From Crossiella sp. S99.2 (GTDB lineage: Bacteria; Actinomycetota; Actinomycetes; Mycobacteriales; Pseudonocardiaceae), in assembly GCF_023094165.1 (NCBI RefSeq), contig NZ_JALMDK010000007.1:127099-191098 (forward strand): a DNA stretch of 64,000 nt. The letters are read 5' to 3'. Positions within the stretch are counted from its first letter, which is position 1. The number at the start of each line of letters is the position of its first letter. Both the position numbers and the translations under genes were made by a program. Positions 61,250-64,000 of this stretch are shown one piece after another. The notes below the pieces were generated by a model, which worked only from the letters and a program-made list of their open reading frames with translations, was not told the origin of the DNA and did no database searches.

Positions 61250-62697
61250 GCACCTGGCTGGCCCGGCTGCGCGCGGCCCGCTGGCGCGAGCTGTCCCTGC
61301 GCGGCCGGCTGATCGTGCTGGTCGCCGGGGCGGTGGCGGTGGCGGTGGCCGCGGTGTCGCTGGGCTCCTGGCTGCTGGTGCGGGCCAAGCTGGAGCAGAA
61401 CTTCGACAACCAGCTGCGCTCCTACAGCCAGCTCGCCGGGGAGCGGGCCACCCCGAAGGACGCCCTGGACGCACTGCACGACGTGGACCGGCCCGAGGGC
61501 GACAGCGACGGCAGACGGCCCCGGCCGGACCGGACCGGGGACATCTTCGTGCAGTTCCTGGACCCGGGCGGCACCCCGGTGCGCTTCGCGGGCCGAGAGG
61601 AGGCGGTGCCGGTCAGCGCGGGCGCGGCCAAGGTCGCCGACCGCTCGATCGCGGAGTTCAGCGAGGACCGGGTGCTGGACAACGACCTCTACCGGGTGTG
61701 GACCGCGCCCCGGCCCGACGGCGGCGCGGTGCAGGTCGGCAAGGAGATCCAGGGACTGCGGGAGACCCTGGGCGTGCTGGGGTTCTGGCACATCCTGGTC
61801 TGCCTGGCCGGGGTGGCGGTGGCGGCCGGGGTCGGGCTGATCGTGGCCCGCACCGCGTTGCGGCCGGTGGACGCGCTCACCGCCGGGGCCGAGCGGGTGG
61901 CCCGCACCCAGGACCTGGACCAGGGCATCTCCGTGCAGGGCACCGGCGAGATCGCCCGGCTGGCCGAGGCGTTCAACGCGATGCTGGCCGCGCTGGCGGT
62001 GTCCAGGGACGCCCAGCGACGCCTGGTCGAGGACGCCGGGCACGAGCTGCGCACCCCGCTGACCAGCCTGCGCAACAACATCGAACTGCTCGCGCACGCC
62101 ACCCGGCAGACCGATCCGGCCCGGGTGCTGCCCGCCGAGGACCGGGACCGGCTGCTCACCGACCTGGAGGTGCAGGCGGGCGAGCTGACCTCGCTGGTCA
62201 GCGAACTGGTCGAGCTGGCCAAGACGGACCGCTCCACCGAACCCGAGCGCCGGGTGGACCTGGCCGAGGTGGTGGCCGCCGCAGTGGAACGGGTCCGGCC
62301 GCGCGCCCCCAACCTGGTCTTCCACACCGACCTGCACTCGGCGGAGATCATCGGCAGGCCGCGCTCGCTGCAACGGGCGGTGCTGAACCTGCTGGACAAC
62401 GCGGCCAAGTGGAGCCCACTGGGCGGCACGGTCACGGTGACCCTGGAGACCGGCGGCGACCAGGTGCGGATCGTGGTCGACGACGAGGGTCCCGGCATCC
62501 CCGAGGCCGACCTGCCGCACGTCTTCCAGCGCTTCTACCGGGCCGACACCGCCCGCGCGCTGCCCGGTTCCGGCCTCGGCCTGGCCATCGTGGACCAGAT
62601 CGCCACCCTGCACGGCGGCAACGCCACTGCCGGCCGGAACGCCGTCGGCGGGGCCCGGGTCTCGCTCACCCTGCCCGCGGCCGCCACGGACTCTTAA
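61246..62697 (+). CDS. HisKA-type sensor histidine kinase (MprB-like)
   Basis: 483 residues. Membrane helices near 22-45 and 178-200 enclose an extracytoplasmic domain of about 130 residues; a HAMP domain follows ([18 protein letters not shown]), then the H box [13 protein letters not shown] (His about 265) and a HATPase domain with N box [11 protein letters not shown]1 DDEGPGIP and G2 GSGLGLAIV. Cognate partner is the regulator just upstream. Confidence 0.93.
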   Translation: MSTWLARLRAARWRELSLRGRLIVLVAGAVAVAVAAVSLGSWLLVRAKLEQNFDNQLRSYSQLAGERATPKDALDALHDVDRPEGDSDGRRPRPDRTGDIFVQFLDPGGTPVRFAGREEAVPVSAGAAKVADRSIAEFSEDRVLDNDLYRVWTAPRPDGGAVQVGKEIQGLRETLGVLGFWHILVCLAGVAVAAGVGLIVARTALRPVDALTAGAERVARTQDLDQGISVQGTGEIARLAEAFNAMLAALAVSRDAQRRLVEDAGHELRTPLTSLRNNIELLAHATRQTDPARVLPAEDRDRLLTDLEVQAGELTSLVSELVELAKTDRSTEPERRVDLAEVVAAAVERVRPRAPNLVFHTDLHSAEIIGRPRSLQRAVLNLLDNAAKWSPLGGTVTVTLETGGDQVRIVVDDEGPGIPEADLPHVFQRFYRADTARALPGSGLGLAIVDQIATLHGGNATAGRNAVGGARVSLTLPAAATDS

Positions 62698-62754
62698 CCA
62701 AACCCCGGGTGATCTCTCATCGTCCCTTCATGATCGCCGCGAACCCTCGGGGAG

Positions 62755-63360
62755 GTGACCACCACCAGCAGGACGATCACCCGGGCGGGCCCCGCGCCGG
62801 TCGCGTTCACGCTGCTCGGCCTGGCCACCCTGCTGGTCGGCTACCTCGGTTTCGCCTACACCGTCGAGGTCGACCCGCTGTGGGACCCGGTCAGTGACTA
62901 CACCTTCCACTCCACCGCGCTGTTCCTCATCGCCCAGCTCTGCATCCTCGTCGGCGGCGGGCTGATCCTGACCCGGCTGCCGGTGGACCGGCCGGCCGGC
63001 ATCTTCCTCGGGCTGTGGGCGGGCGGACTGGCCTCGGTGGCGGTGTTCCCCGGCAACGTGAGCAGCACGGTGTCCACTGTGTCCGGTGAGATCCATCGCT
63101 TCGGCGGCGCGGTCTTCATGACCTGCCTGCCGGTGGCCGCGCTGCGGATCGTGCACGTGCTCAGCACCGCGGGCCGCCGGGTGCTCTCGCTGCGCCGGGT
63201 GCAGTGGGCCGCGGTGGCCACCCTGCTCACCGCCGCCGCCTTCGGCCTGGCCCAGGTGATCCCGGCGCTGCCGCAGGGCGCGCTGCAGCGGGTCGCGCTG
63301 ATCGCGCACGGGCTGTTGCTGGTCTCGCTGGCCCCGTTGATGCGGAGCACCACCCCGTGA
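62755..63360 (+). CDS. DUF998-like integral membrane protein
   Basis: 201 residues with five to six membrane helices. The motif DPLWDPVSDYTFHSTA after helix 1 and GEIHRFGGAVFM after helix 3 fit DUF998-family membrane proteins of unknown function. GTG 62755 immediately follows GGGGAG, so the ribosome site is unusually close. It lies 57 bp behind the kinase and overlaps the next gene as GTGA; regulation by the two-component system is possible. Confidence 0.75.
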   Translation: MTTTSRTITRAGPAPVAFTLLGLATLLVGYLGFAYTVEVDPLWDPVSDYTFHSTALFLIAQLCILVGGGLILTRLPVDRPAGIFLGLWAGGLASVAVFPGNVSSTVSTVSGEIHRFGGAVFMTCLPVAALRIVHVLSTAGRRVLSLRRVQWAAVATLLTAAAFGLAQVIPALPQGALQRVALIAHGLLLVSLAPLMRSTTP

Positions 63361-64000
63361 GCATGATTCCGCTCGCTGTTCTCCTAGCGTTGCTGGCCGC
63401 CTGCCTGTTCGCCGCCGCGGTGTCCTTGCAGCACTCCGCGGTGCGCGGCCACGACGCCGACGGCTCGCTCACCCTGCGCGGCCTGGCCGGCACGGTCCGC
63501 TCGCGCGGCTGGCTCACCGGCACCGGGTTCGCCGTGCTCGGCAGCGGCCTGCACGTGCTCGCGCTGGCCTTGGCGCCCATGGTGATCGTGCAACCGCTGG
63601 GCGTGCTGAGCCTGGTGCTGACCGTGGTCTTCACCGCCCGCGCCCGGCGGCAGCCGATCGCGGCACCGGTGCGGCTGGCCGTGTTCGCGGTGTGCGGCGG
63701 GGTGTTCGGCTTTGTCGCGCTGGCCGTCTCGCCCGCGGTGGTCACGGCGGTCGCGGTGCCCGGCGCGGTGCACCTGGCCGCGTTCGGCGCGTTGCTGGTG
63801 GCCGTGGCCGGTCTGCGAGTGCGGGGTCAGGCCCGCTGTGCGGTGCTCGCCGCCTCCGCCGCTGTCCTTTTTGGACTCGGTTCGGTGCTCACCAAATCCG
63901 CCACCGGCCAGCTGTTCACCGCCGACCCGCAGTGGGGCGGTCTGCTGATCGCCGCGGAGGCCGGGCTGCTGCTGGCCGTCGGCGGCTGGGTGATGCACCA
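63357..64000 (+). CDS. DMT-family-like transporter, cut by the window end
   Basis: At least 214 codons remain open to the right edge. At least seven hydrophobic helices are visible, with QHSAVRGHDADG after helix 1 and PLGVLSLVLTVVFTARARR, the pattern of actinobacterial DMT-type membrane proteins (related to NIPA/EamA-like transporters). GTG 63357 overlaps the DUF998-like stop as GTGA. Substrate unknown. Confidence 0.75.
   Translation, partial: MSMIPLAVLLALLAACLFAAAVSLQHSAVRGHDADGSLTLRGLAGTVRSRGWLTGTGFAVLGSGLHVLALALAPMVIVQPLGVLSLVLTVVFTARARRQPIAAPVRLAVFAVCGGVFGFVALAVSPAVVTAVAVPGAVHLAAFGALLVAVAGLRVRGQARCAVLAASAAVLFGLGSVLTKSATGQLFTADPQWGGLLIAAEAGLLLAVGGWVMH

Noticed and set aside
1-64000. tRNA, rRNA, insertion sequences or prophage genes
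   Set aside because: None could be recognised on either strand by reading; a dedicated search could still find a tRNA missed by eye.

Overview
The window is high-GC actinobacterial DNA with third codon positions strongly biased to G/C, many GTG starts and long runs of ATGA, GTGA or TGATG gene overlaps. The gene content (ECF42-type sigma factor with a DGPF partner, membrane NACHT ATPase, Spo0M-like protein, GH76 enzyme, several regulators) suggests a soil actinomycete, most likely of the order Pseudonocardiales. This placement is inference from style and gene families; no rRNA, tRNA, CRISPR array or transposase was seen.

Layout. 1-6.9 kb: regulators and small enzymes: a divergent SDR/TetR pair, a methyltransferase, a YdcF-type membrane protein, a GcvH-like protein without any lysine, an ECF42 sigma factor/DGPF operon and a TetR remnant without its DNA-binding domain. 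5.9-8.7 kb: LysR divergent from a PoxB-like pyruvate:quinone oxidoreductase. 8.9-12.6 kb: a lipoprotein and a complete molybdate uptake operon (Mop/HTH protein, modA, modB, modC) closed by a perfect 16-bp hairpin. 12.8-17.7 kb: secreted GH76 mannanase, M16-like peptidase, helical-repeat protein, LysE-type exporter.

17.9-33.9 kb: the most interesting region, an orphan biosynthetic cluster without PKS or NRPS. Two operons diverge from a 265-bp promoter region. The leftward operon carries two DegT/DnrJ aminotransferases, a UbiA prenyltransferase, a flavin oxidoreductase, two adenylate-forming ligases, a SAM methyltransferase and a class III CoA-transferase. The rightward operon carries two Gfo/Idh/MocA dehydrogenases, a sugar-isomerase-like TIM barrel, an M20 hydrolase, an Ldh2-type dehydrogenase and a small uncharacterised protein. 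Together they suggest an amino-cyclitol or amino-sugar unit joined to prenyl and CoA-activated acid chemistry. The operon ends at a perfect 15-bp terminator.

34-58 kb: EF-hand protein, nucleotide-sugar dehydrogenase, secreted peptide, FAD/NAD(P)-binding enzyme, leaderless ArsR/AHSA1 pair, NCS2 permease, GNAT remnant, Spo0M-like protein, secreted endonuclease, APC permease, DUF4185-type secreted protein, a broken APH gene, MFS exporter, ricin-type lectin, two-component systems, MerR and GntR regulators and a stand-alone trpBA pair. 58-64 kb: a 52-bp-period tandem array of palindromes, a membrane NACHT ATPase overlapping an OmpR/HisKA two-component system, a DUF998-like protein and a DMT-like transporter cut by the window end.

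Two repeat families cross the window. Family A is a 140-150 bp nest of inverted repeats built on TTGGCC and GTAC; its three copies all lie between convergent genes. Family B is a 16-bp palindromic core, TACCGA-N4-TCGGTA, present six times at exactly 52-bp spacing after trpA, once as the loop end of the modC hairpin, and as scattered copies inside coding sequences. Three genes are visibly decayed (APH, GNAT, TetR), so gene loss is ongoing here.
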